From Apricaphanius iberus (taxonomy: Eukaryota > Chordata > Actinopteri > Cyprinodontiformes > Aphaniidae): a stretch of DNA of 64,000 nucleotides. Position 1 is the first letter of the stretch, and every line of letters begins with the position of its first letter. The position numbers and the translations under genes were made by a program. The notes beneath the pieces were generated by a model. That model worked only from the letters and a program-made list of their open reading frames with translations. It was not told the DNA's origin and did not search any database. Below, one piece after another: positions 35,101 to 45,958 of this stretch. The stretch lies in the NCBI GenBank assembly GCA_028564705.1, contig JAPXFQ010000071.1, positions 1 to 64,000 on the forward strand, read 5' to 3'.

Positions 35101-38100
35101 ATGCTGTTTCTAACAAAGTTCTGCCTTCTGTTGGCTCTGGTTCTGGGTTGTGTCTCCAGGACTGTTTCTGGGCTCAGCCTGGGTACCAGCAGCATCCTGG
35201 ATAACAAGGTGAGTGTTGCTGCCCGCTGGCATCAGGTACAAAGTATGGAGAAAGCTTTGAGGGGTTCTATAGTTTATTTTGCTTTGGCTGAAAACTAAAC
35301 CCAGGTGACACTGAACAAACTCATCCTCATAACAACCAAGCGTACAGATAAAAAAAAAACCACAGAAACACTCAGTTCTTTATATTGACCCACGTGGTGA
35401 AAAAGGCTGTTTCCCGTCAGTTTCACAGTCTAACAATAAAACCTGGACAACTGTTGTTAGGGAGGCAATAACTAGGGAATAGTTCTTTAAAGGAGTTAAC
35501 TAGCAGGCAAGGTGGTATGTCAGTTAGAACATAGGAATGAAGAGATGGGGCTCCAAAATATCATCAGGGACTTTAATTTGCTAATTTTAATCCAAATGTA
35601 TTCAAAATACATCAGTGTATTTAGTTTTCTGTCATTCACTAAACACCGAGAACATCAGCGGATAGAGATGAAAGTGATTACAGTCGGCCGGGCTGCTCAA
35701 CTCGTAGAAAAAGATCATAAGGATAAAGAAATAGTCATATTGATAGATATCGATAATTATAGATAAATATCACAATGTAAAAAAATATTTTTTAAGTGCC
35801 TCCCCAGTTATTTTGTTGTTCTTCAATTAACTCATTTGAACTAACACTTAAATTCAATTTTCAAACACTACTTTTTATCATAAGTTTGTAAGACACAGAA
35901 ACAAACCAAGAGACCTGAGTAACATCAGTAAATACAAAGAAAAGTAATATTATTAACTATTATATTATATATATTTTTTTATCATGTTAGTTATTTAAAT
36001 TAAAGGCTTATTTTTATGCGTTTTAATCTTTTAAACATTTTATGACTCTTTATAATATTAATGGCTGAAACCTTTGGTTTAGTTTGTCAATAAAGTTTAT
36101 TCAAATTAACTTCAGCTCTTCAGCTGTAGGCTAAAGCTAAAGCTAACTAGCTACTCACCAGTGTTGATGGGCTCCAACACTGCAGCTCAGTCACTGAGAG
36201 CTGAAGACAGCAGGTCTATTCAACCCCTGTTGGGTTTTTTAAAGCGTTTTTTAGTTTCTGAGGACCGGGAGCAGAACCGAGGGGAGATTTTAACAGCCAC
36301 AGATGTTAGCAACGCGACGCGACCTGGGTACGTTTCCTGTTTCTCTGTAAGAGATTCGTAGCCAGCTGGGAGACGGGAGTCCTGCTTAAAACAGCTGATC
36401 GTAGTTTTATATTTTGTTCACTATCCCTACATTTAGTGTTTTAGTGCGTGGAGGATCGGTTCAAAACATGACGCAACCTTTACCTGAGCCAGTGAAACAT
36501 TTATCCGGAACAACTTCCTCCGCTGCTGCCTTGTTGTGACGTCTGAGCGCGGCGGAAGTTATGGTGATGATTCGCTTGGGGACTATTAAAGAATTCTGTT
36601 TCTGCTAAAATTATTTAATCCTTTTTGTGGTTGTAATGGCATTTAAGACCCTTAATAAAGATGAGAGAGATTCCTTTAAGAGTTTGGAGGTTTTAATAAA
36701 AGTTGAATTGATCATACAGGAGAACAGCACAGATGACAGTGAATGCTGAATGCTGCCCCCCTCCTAACTCCCTCCCAAGCTCATATGAAAATAAGTATTT
36801 ATAAAGATCAGCAACCTTGCCTCTATGATTTTGAAGACAAAACTATTAATCTCAGGGTGGGGATATCTCCGGATGAAGACATCTGGCTCTTTAGCTGTGA
36901 ATTAGTGACTTTTGACATATACAAAACAATGGCAATAGCTTGGGTTATATGTAACACAATAAGAGAAACTCTCAAAACTAAGTTTGTAAGAAGAATCAAT
37001 ATTTTCTCAGGCAGCGATGTCTTCTCTAGCCTCGAACTCAACACCTGTTGTCTGGCCTCTGCTCTCAGTGTTAATAATACTAAAGGATTAATCATAATAA
37101 TAAATTTCTCGATCACAGTCTCCTACCCATTTATCTAATCTCAAAGATAAATCAAAATACTAAGAAAAATTAACAATCAACAATAACAATTACTAACCTA
37201 AGAGATGGGCAGCATTCAGAAAGAAAGACAATAAAAGTGGTTCAAATAATTTCAAATATTACATGTCACATTGAATCATATCTAACAAAATTATCTAATC
37301 TAAGCATCCATCTTAATGACATTATCTGAACTTCATAACAGCATCCCATACAAAAATCCCGCTAGGGCGTAAGATAAACAACCTCCCAACTATGGTCGTG
37401 TTGTCCTTGCTCACGACAGGCGGGCAAAAGTATGAGACGACCCCTAGCCCCAAGGTGGCACTCCTGTTTGGTTCCTCATTAGTCAGGATGCATAAACGTA
37501 ACTGCACAACAAAGAAAAGGGGCACAATGTTAGGCAGTATCAATCCAGTTATCAACAAAAATCAAAACAATTCTAAATATAAATTGAAACATGTACTTCC
37601 CTTAAATGACTCAGGCATCCACAGCGTGAACCTCAAAATCAAGATCAGTCACTCTTTGCTCAGCACCACAGTGACCCTTTAAGAGGTTAAACAAAAGAAC
37701 AAATCAGTGATAATCAACCATAATATAAAACAAACAAGGGAAAATATTGTATGCAATGATGCTAATGATTAGACATGTTAAAAATCAAGACTAAAAACAA
37801 AAAATCTAAAATTCTGTCATCCCCCTTTTTCATTCTTAACTAACAACTAAGTATGAAAACTAAAGAACAAAACAAATATCAAAACTTAACTGAATAAAGG
37901 ACTAAAGCTAAAACAAAACATTACTGTAAATTAAATTGATTTGAATAAATGAAATGGAATAATAAATGAATAATACAAATTTAAAATGCAACTGAAAAAT
38001 GAATAAATGATAAAAATGAAAAATCAAATCAAACCCCTCTTTTCTCTGTCATCTCTGGGATGAGACCGCTAAACCTCCTTAGAAAAATACAATACATCAG

Positions 38101-41100
38101 TCACAGGGAAAAAAACATCAGACAACCTAATTCACAGTGATTTAAAGGAAGTCGTCATACACCTTTTAAACTAATTATATAACTCGAGGTCATTCAGCAA
38201 GTCCATACCTATTTCATCTTCAAACAGTTCTTCTTTCCCATCTCCATCTCGTCGAATCGAGTCTGCATCCGGATGGTCTGGTCCCTGGGTGCCCGTCCGA
38301 TCAGTTAAGGATTTTGCCATCATTTGATGTGTAAAAGCTTTTTCAAATACTCTAACTGCCAGCCCTCTGACACAAGGAATGATACAACACCCAAAAACTG
38401 TAAAAACTGCTAAGGCAGTAACCACGCTCCCAAAAATAGAAATAGCTAGAGATTTCCATTTACCAAAAACAGAATCTAACCAACGAGTCAAATCAGTGTT
38501 AACTCCAGCATTTTTAGCAAGGTTCTCTTTCATGACTCTCAGGCCTTCCAAGGCTCTGGTAATACTACCATTAGAGTCTGTGTTCCCTGGGATGTAAGTA
38601 CAACATTTTCCCCCCAACATAGCACAAACTCCTCCATGCGCTGCAGCCAACATGTCAATAGCCATCCGGTTCTCCCATGCTACGAGGGAAGTGGCATGTA
38701 GCTGCTCAGCCACGCCTTGGAGAGCATCGTGTGTGTAGTTGACAAATCGTTGCTGGTTGTAAAACAGATAGTTAATCCAATCCACATTTTTATTGATAGT
38801 AGGCCACAAAAAAATTGACTCAAATCCTGCTGCAATCTGATTTCTAGCTTTAAACTGATCTGGAACCCCACGCGGCACTCCAATTGCATCGATGTAAACA
38901 TGCTCATCAAAGCTACCTGGAACTGTCACCGTTCTTCTAGACATGTGATGCTGGAAAACTCCATCCTTTCTGAATGGATCAACTGCAATAGAAACATCAT
39001 AAGCAAACATCACATGAGCACACATACCTTTCCAGTTCCGGGGCAGTTTGGATCTCAGCCTGCCGTCACCACACACCCAGTAAACGTCTGGGCCTGCCTG
39101 TTCCTGATTTAAAATCCACCTACGCAGGTGAATTCTAGAAGAGCAAGTCCAGTAATCAAGCTTTGTATCATCCACAAGCTTGTCAGACTTCCAACACTCA
39201 GAAAAAGAATCCTCTTTATCATTAAGATGAAATATTTTTGAACACTTTCCTGAAAACTCACCCATGTCAGCTTGTTTTCCTGACCTTGTCACATTAAAAC
39301 AAACATAAGACGCATCTGGTGCTGGTTGTAAGAGGTCAATTAACCCAGGAGCCTCAACAGATTTTTCCAAACTGCAATGCGCAGCCCAGCTCTTATCAGA
39401 ACCCGCTGCTGTTACAGCTAAAATACAATGAGAGGCACAAATACTGCACTTTCTACCTTTCAGGGTGAAATTAATTCTGGGAGCTTGTACGGTATCCCAC
39501 TGATCAGGAAAACTACCTGGGGTCTCACAGTAACTTGCACATTGATCTAACAGCTCCTCGAATGGTATAGGAACATAATACTTGGGGACTGCTGTTCCCA
39601 TGCAGACAACACAAGGCTTATTAGTAACTGATCTGGCAGAATAATTAGCAAACTGGTACCACAAATTTCCTCGAACCCAGTTCTCTTGTAAGACATTATG
39701 TATGACCGATCTCAGATGAAGTCCAGCCCAGACGGTCTCCTGGTCCTGATGCAGAGTCCAAACGACGCCTCCTAACAAGAAACAAAACACCCACAATATG
39801 AATGTCTCAGTCTTTTTTGCTCCGGATCCCCAGAGCTTCGAAGAATGTGTCGTCTTCTCCATTACTTCACTTGTGATGATTAGATGTATGTTAAAAAGTC
39901 AAGTCACAGTTATAAAAGTCAAGTATCTGTCAAAGTGTCTACTTCTCTCAGTTTTTCTGCTCCAGCAGACAGAATCGGTCCTGTCACTCTCTTGCAATGA
40001 CTGGCATGCACCCAAGTCGCCCTCTCAGCGATTTTCACAGCAGTGTAGGTAACAAGCAACACTTCAAACGGCCCTTGCCATCGTCTTTGCTTCCAGTGTC
40101 GTCTCCTCAGCTCTTTAATCAGAACCCAGTCTCCAGGTCTGATTGGATGAAGTGGTCCAGCAGCTGCTTTTGGCAAGGCGTCCTTCACCTGCTGGTGCAC
40201 CTGTGCAAGAGTCTTAGAGAGATTTTGACAGTAAGAAATCATAGCATCCTCACAGAGGTCTGTGGAGAGATGCGGCTTTGCACGTGGGTTTAACCCCACT
40301 GCAGGAGGTCTGCCAAAAAGAACCTCAAAAGGACTCAGGTTGTTTCTGGCTCTTTTTCTCATCCTCATGTAAAACAAAGCCAAAGGTAAAGCTTTGACCC
40401 AAGACAGTCCTGTTTCCTCACAACACTTAGAAAGCTTAGCTTTCAAAGTGCCGTTTTCTCGTTCCACCGCCCCGCACGACTGCGGGTGAGATGCACAATG
40501 TGTGGATAATTTCACACCCAAAAACTCACCAATCTCTTCAAGAGCCTTGCCCACAAAATGTCTGCCATTGTCACTGGTAATCCTGTCCGGAATTCCCCAT
40601 CTTGGAAAAACGTCTCCTAGCAAAGCTTTCACCACCGCAGCGGTGTCAGCATGTTTTGTGGGGAACGCTTCTGTCCATTTGGAAAACATGTCAACAATCA
40701 CCAAACAATATTTTTTTCCTTCAGCAGCTTCAAGTTCGATGAAGTCCATCATGAGATGTTCAAACGGTCTCCATGGAGCCGGATGACCAGCAGGTTGATT
40801 GGACACTGCTCGACCTGCATTGTGCGTAGCACAAACCATGCAAGAATGACAATATCTCTCAGCAAAAGATGTGAAACCTTTTGTGAGCCAATGTGTAGCA
40901 ACAAGATGAAACATTCCAGTTTTGGAACAGTGATCCAGCCCATGACTGAGTTTTGCAAAAACAGGGAAAAAATGGTTAGGCAAACATGGCTTCTTTTCTA
41001 CAGAAACCCACACACCTTCATCATCATGGTTTAAAAGCAGAGACGGTGGCCAACAGAGCTGCGTGGGTCATTGTTAATGATTCGTTTGGAGTAAAAAAAT

Positions 41101-42487
41101 GAGGGGAAAGTTGTTGTTTTTTCTATCGAACTTTTTTATCGACCCCTTTTTTTCTATCGCACCACACGTCTATCGATCAATATATATTGCTATCGAATTA
41201 TCATCCAGCTCTACGTTAAAGATGTTATTTCTTCTTTTATTTTGCAGACCAACCTGACCTGTTGCAAGTCCTCAGCCCCAAGAGCTTTGGGAGCCACGCA
41301 GCTCTATGGAAGCACCAGTAATAAACTTCTGTGGATCAGAGATCCAAACTCCACTGCTCCTCTTCCTCTCTGCTCCTCCTCCTCCTTGTCCCCCCCTCCC
41401 TCCCAATGTGACGTTTGCCGTCTTGAGAAAGACGTCTACATGATCTGTGATAACCTGCCAGATGGAGAAACTCTGAATCTGGAGGCTCCTCCAGAACCCT
41501 TCTTCCCCCAGAAGAGCGGTAAGAACCTGCAGCAGAACTCTGACTCCAAACATGGAATATCGTTATATTTTATATTAATTTGTTCCAGTTCCATAGAACT
41601 GATCTAGTTGTTTGATAATCCTGCATGCAGACGAAGAAGTCGACCAGTTTCTGTTCTAAATTTGGTTTCTTCTCCTACAGATTGTCCAAGACTGCCCCCT
41701 GCTGGTGAGTTTGTTTCCTTTTGCTCAGATTTCTTGTATAAAATAATACACAGACAATAAAACTAAAACAGACTTAAAGTACAGAGATGCTTTTAGATCA
41801 GATTAAGGAAGACTAAACAAGACCCAAAAGCCACAAACAGCTAAAACGTCTGCTAACTTCTGTTTTAGCCGAACCTTTTGTTGTAGCTTTTTGCTGTAGT
41901 GTTGACCCTTCTGGGCCACCGTAAATTATACAGATAAAGGTTTTTGTGTTCTGTTACAGGAACTACCTCTGCCACACTAGACGCCGCCGTCAAACAACGC
42001 GCCATGACAACAGTTCCAAGCGGCACCACAGTCACCACTAAACCAAGCGGTATGTTACTTTCTTCTAACCAATAAGACGTCAACAAAATAAAATTTTCTG
42101 CTTTAGTATCAAGAAAAACTTCTTTGAACTATTTTCTACTGTTGGAGAATAAAACTGTCCTCTGTTCCCAGAAGGATTGACTGGTCTCCAGATTTTCTTT
42201 GTCTGCCTCGGCGTTCTCATCATGGCTGTCATCGTCATAATCATCTGGTTTGCTTATAAACGTTGTAAATCACAGAAGGTGAGTGTTTCAGTTGGTCTCT
42301 AAGATTAAGTGTCTTCTATTGAACTCATTGGATGAAGCATCAGTTGAACATTAATCTTTGCTTCTCTGTTTATTTGGTTTTTCAGACTCCAGGTAATGAA
42401 CCCAACAAGGTTTGGTATAAACCATTAATCGGTTCTGTACTGATCAACATGAATGGAAACGGACACGCTGGACCTCCTGTTGGTTAA
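35101..42487 (+). CDS. gene 2: type I membrane protein with ITIM-like tail, unknown family
   Basis: Six coding exons, 35101-35208, 41248-41518, 41681-41704, 41960-42049, 42172-42278 and 42386-42487, with GT-AG sites and consistent phases (0, 1, 1, 1, 0), give 233 residues. Exon 1: signal peptide (L-L-L-A-L-V-L-G-C) plus a short lead. Exon 2: six-cysteine-type ectodomain with sequons N-L-T and N-S-T. Exon 3: microexon D-C-P-R-L-P-P-A. Exon 4: Thr/Ser-rich stalk. Exon 5: membrane helix (about V-C-L-G-V-L-I-M-A-V-I-V-I-I-I-W-F) and basic stop-transfer Y-K-R-C-K-S. Exon 6: cytoplasmic tail with V-W-Y-K-P-L, which fits the ITIM consensus. Intron 1 (6 kb) holds an antisense retrovirus. This is the fullest copy of the family. 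Its role as a cell-surface inhibitory receptor is an inference from architecture only. Confidence 0.85.
35209..36733. other. gene 2 intron 1, first part
   Basis: The first ~120 bases are highly similar to gene 3 intron 1 (for example ggcatcaggtac, aaactaaacccaggtg). The rest is AT-rich, with a GC-richer patch at 36120-36550; no exon was recognised. Confidence 0.45.
36734..37819 (-). repeat. 3' LTR of the retrovirus
   Basis: Begins tgacag and ends ctgtca on the forward strand, so the LTR has matching inverted TG...CA ends. It is preceded on its own strand by a purine tract. Length 1086 bp. Defined by these ends only, as the partner LTR is absent. Confidence 0.6.
38171..39862 (-). CDS. retroviral envelope glycoprotein, open frame
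   Basis: An uninterrupted 563-codon frame on the minus strand with ATG start and stop. Visible parts: a hydrophobic leader at about 20-36, a surface subunit with many cysteines including C-V-V-C at 84-87, a basic stretch at about 308-310 before the presumed transmembrane subunit, a C-x6-C-C motif at 413-421, and a membrane anchor at about 471-499 followed by a ~60-residue acidic tail. The C-x6-C-C and C-x-x-C pair are typical of gamma-type envelopes. The frame starts 56 bases past the integrase stop. Its survival while gag and most of pol are lost is notable. Whether it is expressed is unknown; it lies antisense to gene 2. Confidence 0.85.
   Translation of the reverse strand: MEKTTHSSKLWGSGAKKTETFILWVFCFLLGGVVWTLHQDQETVWAGLHLRSVIHNVLQENWVRGNLWYQFANYSARSVTNKPCVVCMGTAVPKYYVPIPFEELLDQCASYCETPGSFPDQWDTVQAPRINFTLKGRKCSICASHCILAVTAAGSDKSWAAHCSLEKSVEAPGLIDLLQPAPDASYVCFNVTRSGKQADMGEFSGKCSKIFHLNDKEDSFSECWKSDKLVDDTKLDYWTCSSRIHLRRWILNQEQAGPDVYWVCGDGRLRSKLPRNWKGMCAHVMFAYDVSIAVDPFRKDGVFQHHMSRRTVTVPGSFDEHVYIDAIGVPRGVPDQFKARNQIAAGFESIFLWPTINKNVDWINYLFYNQQRFVNYTHDALQGVAEQLHATSLVAWENRMAIDMLAAAHGGVCAMLGGKCCTYIPGNTDSNGSITRALEGLRVMKENLAKNAGVNTDLTRWLDSVFGKWKSLAISIFGSVVTALAVFTVFGCCIIPCVRGLAVRVFEKAFTHQMMAKSLTDRTGTQGPDHPDADSIRRDGDGKEELFEDEIGMDLLNDLELYN
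39919..41070 (-). pseudogene. retroviral integrase, C-terminal part of pol
   Basis: A 364-codon open stretch continuing upstream to a TGA near 41075. It has an HHCC zinc-binding region (H24, H28, C55, C58 counted from 41013), the catalytic triad D90, D148 and E184 with the standard 35-residue gap between the last two, and a C-terminal basic domain with W-Q-G-P-F-E-V as in gammaretroviral integrases. There is no proper start and the rest of pol is missing, so it is a fragment although the core is intact. Confidence 0.85.
41076..41247. other. gene 2 intron 1, last part
   Basis: Short AT-rich sequence with repeated ctatcga strings (tctatcgaac, tctatcgcac, tctatcgatc, gctatcgaat), then the pyrimidine tract and acceptor of exon 2. 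Confidence 0.5.
41248..41518 (+). CDS. gene 2 exon 2: ectodomain
   Basis: Ninety codons plus one base. Cysteines at exon residues 5, 6, 42, 54, 57 and 67; the shared blocks are A-T-Q-L-Y-G, L-L-W-I-R-D, L-P-L-C, P-P-P-S-Q-C-D-V-C and V-Y-M-I-C-D-N-L-P. Cys-6 is extra compared with genes 1 and 3. Potential N-glycosylation at residues 2 and 34. It is not an immunoglobulin fold by eye: the expected Cys-Trp-Cys spacing and D-x-G/A-x-Y-x-C are absent. Confidence 0.85.
42172..42487 (+). CDS. gene 2 exons 5-6: membrane helix and signalling tail
   Basis: Exon 5 (42172-42278) encodes the transmembrane helix and K-R-C-K-S-Q-K. Exon 6 (42386-42487) encodes T-P-G-N-E-P-N-K, then V-W-Y-K-P-L-I-G-S-V-L, and ends P-P-V-G before TAA. 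V-x-Y-x-x-L at 42410-42427 fits the ITIM pattern (S/I/V/L-x-Y-x-x-I/V/L), whose phosphotyrosine recruits SH2 phosphatases in known receptors. Only one tyrosine motif is present. Confidence 0.75.
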
Positions 42488-42601
42488 TCAGTTTCTGTAA
42501 GTTTAGCATTATTTATCCTGTGATTTTATTTCAGCATCTCTTATCAGAGTTTAATTTGGTTATTCAGTTAATAATTACCTGAATGTTTCTGTTTTGCTTA
42601 C

Positions 42602-42880
42602 AGATCTAAAAGTTTTTCTGCTGGATTTCTGGAAACTTTTCAGCCTCTCGCCTTAACTTATTCACTATCTGCTGCTTTTGGTTGTTTTTCTACTTTTATA
42701 GTTTTTAATATCACACCAAAGACTTTGCACACTTTATGCTGTACGGATGTAACGATACATGTGTCCTTATTCAGCCGTAGCCAGTTTCCACATAGAAGCA
42801 TAACTCTGTTCCACTTTAGCCAGTAACGGATGCGACTCAAAACAAATCAGTCCTCATGTTGGCAGAAGTTCTGACCAGAG
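42602..42880 (+). other. 3' UTR exon of gene 2
   Basis: Follows the acceptor tttgcttacag and matches the gene 1 terminal exon at 21492 in its first ~30 bases. The upstream donor is probably in tttctgtaagttt just after the stop codon. The polyadenylation site was not identified. Confidence 0.5.
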
Positions 42881-42889
42881 ATTAAACAT

Positions 42890-43215
42890 GCAGGATAGCG
42901 GCCTGGGAGGACACCATGATGCCTTCAGGCGGGTTAGGGTAAGGGGGGCTTAGCTTAACAAAAGCTCCAGCAAAAATCTGTCACAAATTCGTCAACTCGC
43001 ATGTTGCTGCTTCAAGAGTCATTAAGACTTTTAACTCCACATCTCTCTGACATCGATCCCTTCATGCCTCCATCTCCTGATCTGTGTTCTTCATGCCGAT
43101 ACTAATCTAACCAGCGATCATCCGGTCTGTGGAGGCTCTACAGCATTACAGCCTGATCTAGCCGATCAATCACCCTGATCACTGCAGAGACATCCTGCTT
43201 CTCTGCTGCTATACC
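42890..43215. repeat. fragment of the 3839-8588 repeat family
   Basis: Shares aaccagcgatcatccggtctgt, cagcctgatctagccg and the preceding ~200 bases in order with 4230-4500 and 47482-47560. Truncated on the right where the hAT-like sequence begins. Confidence 0.6.
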
Positions 43216-43990
43216 GGCTAGGGCTGAACGATTAATTGCATTTGCAATTAAATCGCGATTTGGTAAAACGCGATTTCCTAATCGCAAAGCCTGCAATTTG
43301 ACTTGATGTAAACATATCTGCTAAAGTCACGTGACTTGCAAACAACGCAGGGAGAGAAGGAAACTTTGCAGTTTAACCTGTTATAAAATGACCAAAAGCT
43401 TAACAGAATCCAACGCTGCACAATATTTGGTACCAAAGAGGAACAGAACATCAGTTGTGGGAAATTATATCTGCTATGAAAACGTTGATGCTGCGCAACG
43501 CCAGGTATTATGCAGAACCCGTCTTGGTATTGTTGCTGCCTCACGAGGTAGGCTACAGTACGAACCTTTATCAACACCTAAAAACATCACACCAACATAT
43601 GTGAGAGTTGCACGGCTAAAATGACCGCCACCAGTGTTTATATTTCCAGTAAACAAAATTCCAGATGACTGGGATCGCTGACCGAGCTGTTTGACAGAAT
43701 CTCTCCTTACGAACATAAAAAAACGGCACACAGAAATAATTCGTGCTATAACGGGTTTTATAGCCAAAAGTATGCTTTGTTAACCATGATGAATAAGCTA
43801 GGATTCAATCTCACACACACATTTTAGCCACATTTTACCTGCGCTGAATAAAAAATGCCGACAGAAAGTTAAAGCCGCACCGAAAACAGCGGAGTGTTTT
43901 GCAACAACTGACCTGAGATCAAACTGCTCTACCCAGTCATACCAGAGTCTGAAAGTGCATTAGATCGATGGAGAATTAAAAATCACAGCT
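43213..43990 (+). mobile_element. hAT-type element remnant with BED-finger exon
   Basis: Begins agggctgaacgattaattgc, a sequence I associate with fish hAT elements. The frame at 43388-43623 reads M-T-K-S-L-T-E-S-N and then L-V-P-K-R-N-R-T-S-V-V-G-N-Y and Q-V-L-C-R-T-R ... A-A-S-R-G, the start of a BED zinc finger as in ZBED/hAT transposases. The second finger cysteine reads R and the catalytic region is absent, so it is dead. Right boundary is uncertain. Confidence 0.5.
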
Positions 43991-45940
43991 TGTTCCTTCA
44001 AGCATCCCACTTCCTGGATAACCACACGGAGGAAAACATTGCAGCTGGAGAGACTTATTAGAAGAAAACCTTGATTTCAGAACGACGCCGATGACCATAG
44101 AGTGTGATGATTAAAAGTAAATAAAGTTGTTAATATTTGCCTTTGTCTTAAAATAAGTAAATAAACATATGGAATAGAATAAATTATGTATAAAAATTGT
44201 TTATAATACACAGTATTTTTGATTGCATTAACCGGAACCAGGCAATGGAAACAAGTTTTTATATACATATTTTTCTTAAAACTGTAAGCACTTTCTAAAC
44301 TTTTCTATTCATTTTATACCGTTGGTGACTCCAGCACTTTGATACAGTATATTATGTTCTAATGTTTAATGGTGAATACATTATTAAATGATAAACAATG
44401 ACAAATGTTCGGATGAATTATTTTTGGTTTTGTTTTAGACCACAGGGCTTAAATGGTGCAGCTTTCACTAGTTTTCTGAGTTTATTGTGGATAAATCATC
44501 TGGTTGCTGTGCTCCTTAATCTGTAACAGATTACACCGTCTAATGTTCCAAAGTACAAATTAAACAATTTTTCCTCATTTAGCTAAATCAGCCAGGAGCC
44601 ATTTTAATATTTGGAAGCTAAAAAATTAAACCAGCCATCAACCTCAATCTGTAAACATCTAGTGGCTGAATCCAGGGCTAGTTGGTGACTCAGAATATTT
44701 TCATGTTTTATTTTAGTGAAGTTCTGGTTAAGTTCTACTGTTAAAGCCCAAACATGTTGATCCTGCGCGTTAAACATCTTCAGAGTCTCTGATCTACATA
44801 AATGGAACATTTTATTTGTTTTTACAGTTTTAACTTTTTTGTAAAACATCTGGGGAAATAAATCTTTATTACTATAAAAGTTGTATTAGTTTTGAATTAT
44901 AAATGTATTTAATAATCTCATGGTGTCAGCCTCGACCTTTCTCTGGATCAGCAGCTTCCTGACTGACCGCAGCACCAGTAGGCTGTAGTAGACACGAGAA
45001 CAAATGATGATCTTCCAGAAAGCTTGTCTAGTTTACCATGTGGTAAACGCTGAAGTCTTTGTTAATCAACCCAAGACCTGCTTAGCCAGAGTATGTTGGT
45101 TCCAGAACACAAGATAAGAATCTGGTTAATCAACTTACGCCTGATAAAACATTAAGACCCTCTCAATGGATCACAGAATTCAAGAGTCAAAAAGGAAACT
45201 GACGAGAAAAAAGGCCAGAATACCTCAAAGAAGTGGAGTTGGAAGTACTAATGAGGAATTCAAGCCAATCATGGAAAAAAAAACCAATAAAGCTAAAGAA
45301 AGAATGTCTGCTTGGCAAAGAATAACAGTTTGAAGTCCAACTTACCCCCTAATCAACGTTCTTTTCTTTTTTTTGCTGATGAGCTGTATAAATGAGTGTC
45401 TAATAGTCCTGTCTACATATCTTCATTATGTTCATTTTTAGTACATTTCTAAAACTATTAATTTTCTACCAAAAAAACAGTGGACTGCCCTCTTCAGGTT
45501 AAAACGTTACACTGCACTTGAATTTGAATAACAGAGCATTCTTACTGGCTCAGCCTTATTGGAGACATCAGCCTTAAACATACTAACTCTCAACAATCTT
45601 CATTTTTATTTATTCTTTTTCTACCCCTCAGATGTCACATGGGGCTGCAGGACATAATTTATGATTTAACACGTGTTCCTGGATCATTGTTCAAAGTTTT
45701 CTTTCTCATGCCACCAATTTGTTGTGATTACAATAATATTGTACGTAGACTTACATATATTGACCTCTAACTTAATTAGATGCTATCCTTCTGGAGCCAA
45801 AATAAGTCAAAAAAGAAACACAAAAAAGTAAGATTGAAATCCAATAATTACTGGAGTAATGTAATTGTAAAATATTAAGTATTTTTTGTGCATTCTTCCT
45901 ATCATGTAGCAAATTAAAAGAAGATTTAGGCCAGTCTAAC
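43991..45940. other. intergenic, nothing recognised
   Basis: AT-rich region with no supported exon or defined element. Confidence 0.4.
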
Positions 45941-45958
45941 TGATGGGGGGGGGGGGTT

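Larger units (their letters stand above)
36734..41075 (-). mobile_element. truncated endogenous retrovirus, antisense in gene 2 intron 1
   Basis: Minus-strand provirus remnant comprising the end of pol, env and a 3' LTR. From high to low coordinates: integrase (39919 to about 41070), envelope (38171-39862), a purine-rich tract just before the LTR (complement of tcccccttttt at 37820-37830), and an LTR at 36734-37819. Gag, protease, reverse transcriptase and the 5' LTR are missing, so it cannot replicate. The domain arrangement fits the gamma/epsilon-type retroviruses common in fish. No target duplication can be checked without the other LTR. Confidence 0.85.

Noticed and set aside
36823..37138. 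Open frames of 97-131 codons in the LTR region
   Set aside because: They overlap on opposite strands inside the LTR and show no recognisable domain.
38680..39112. Short frames on either strand within the envelope region
   Set aside because: They are shadows of the 563-codon minus-strand envelope frame.
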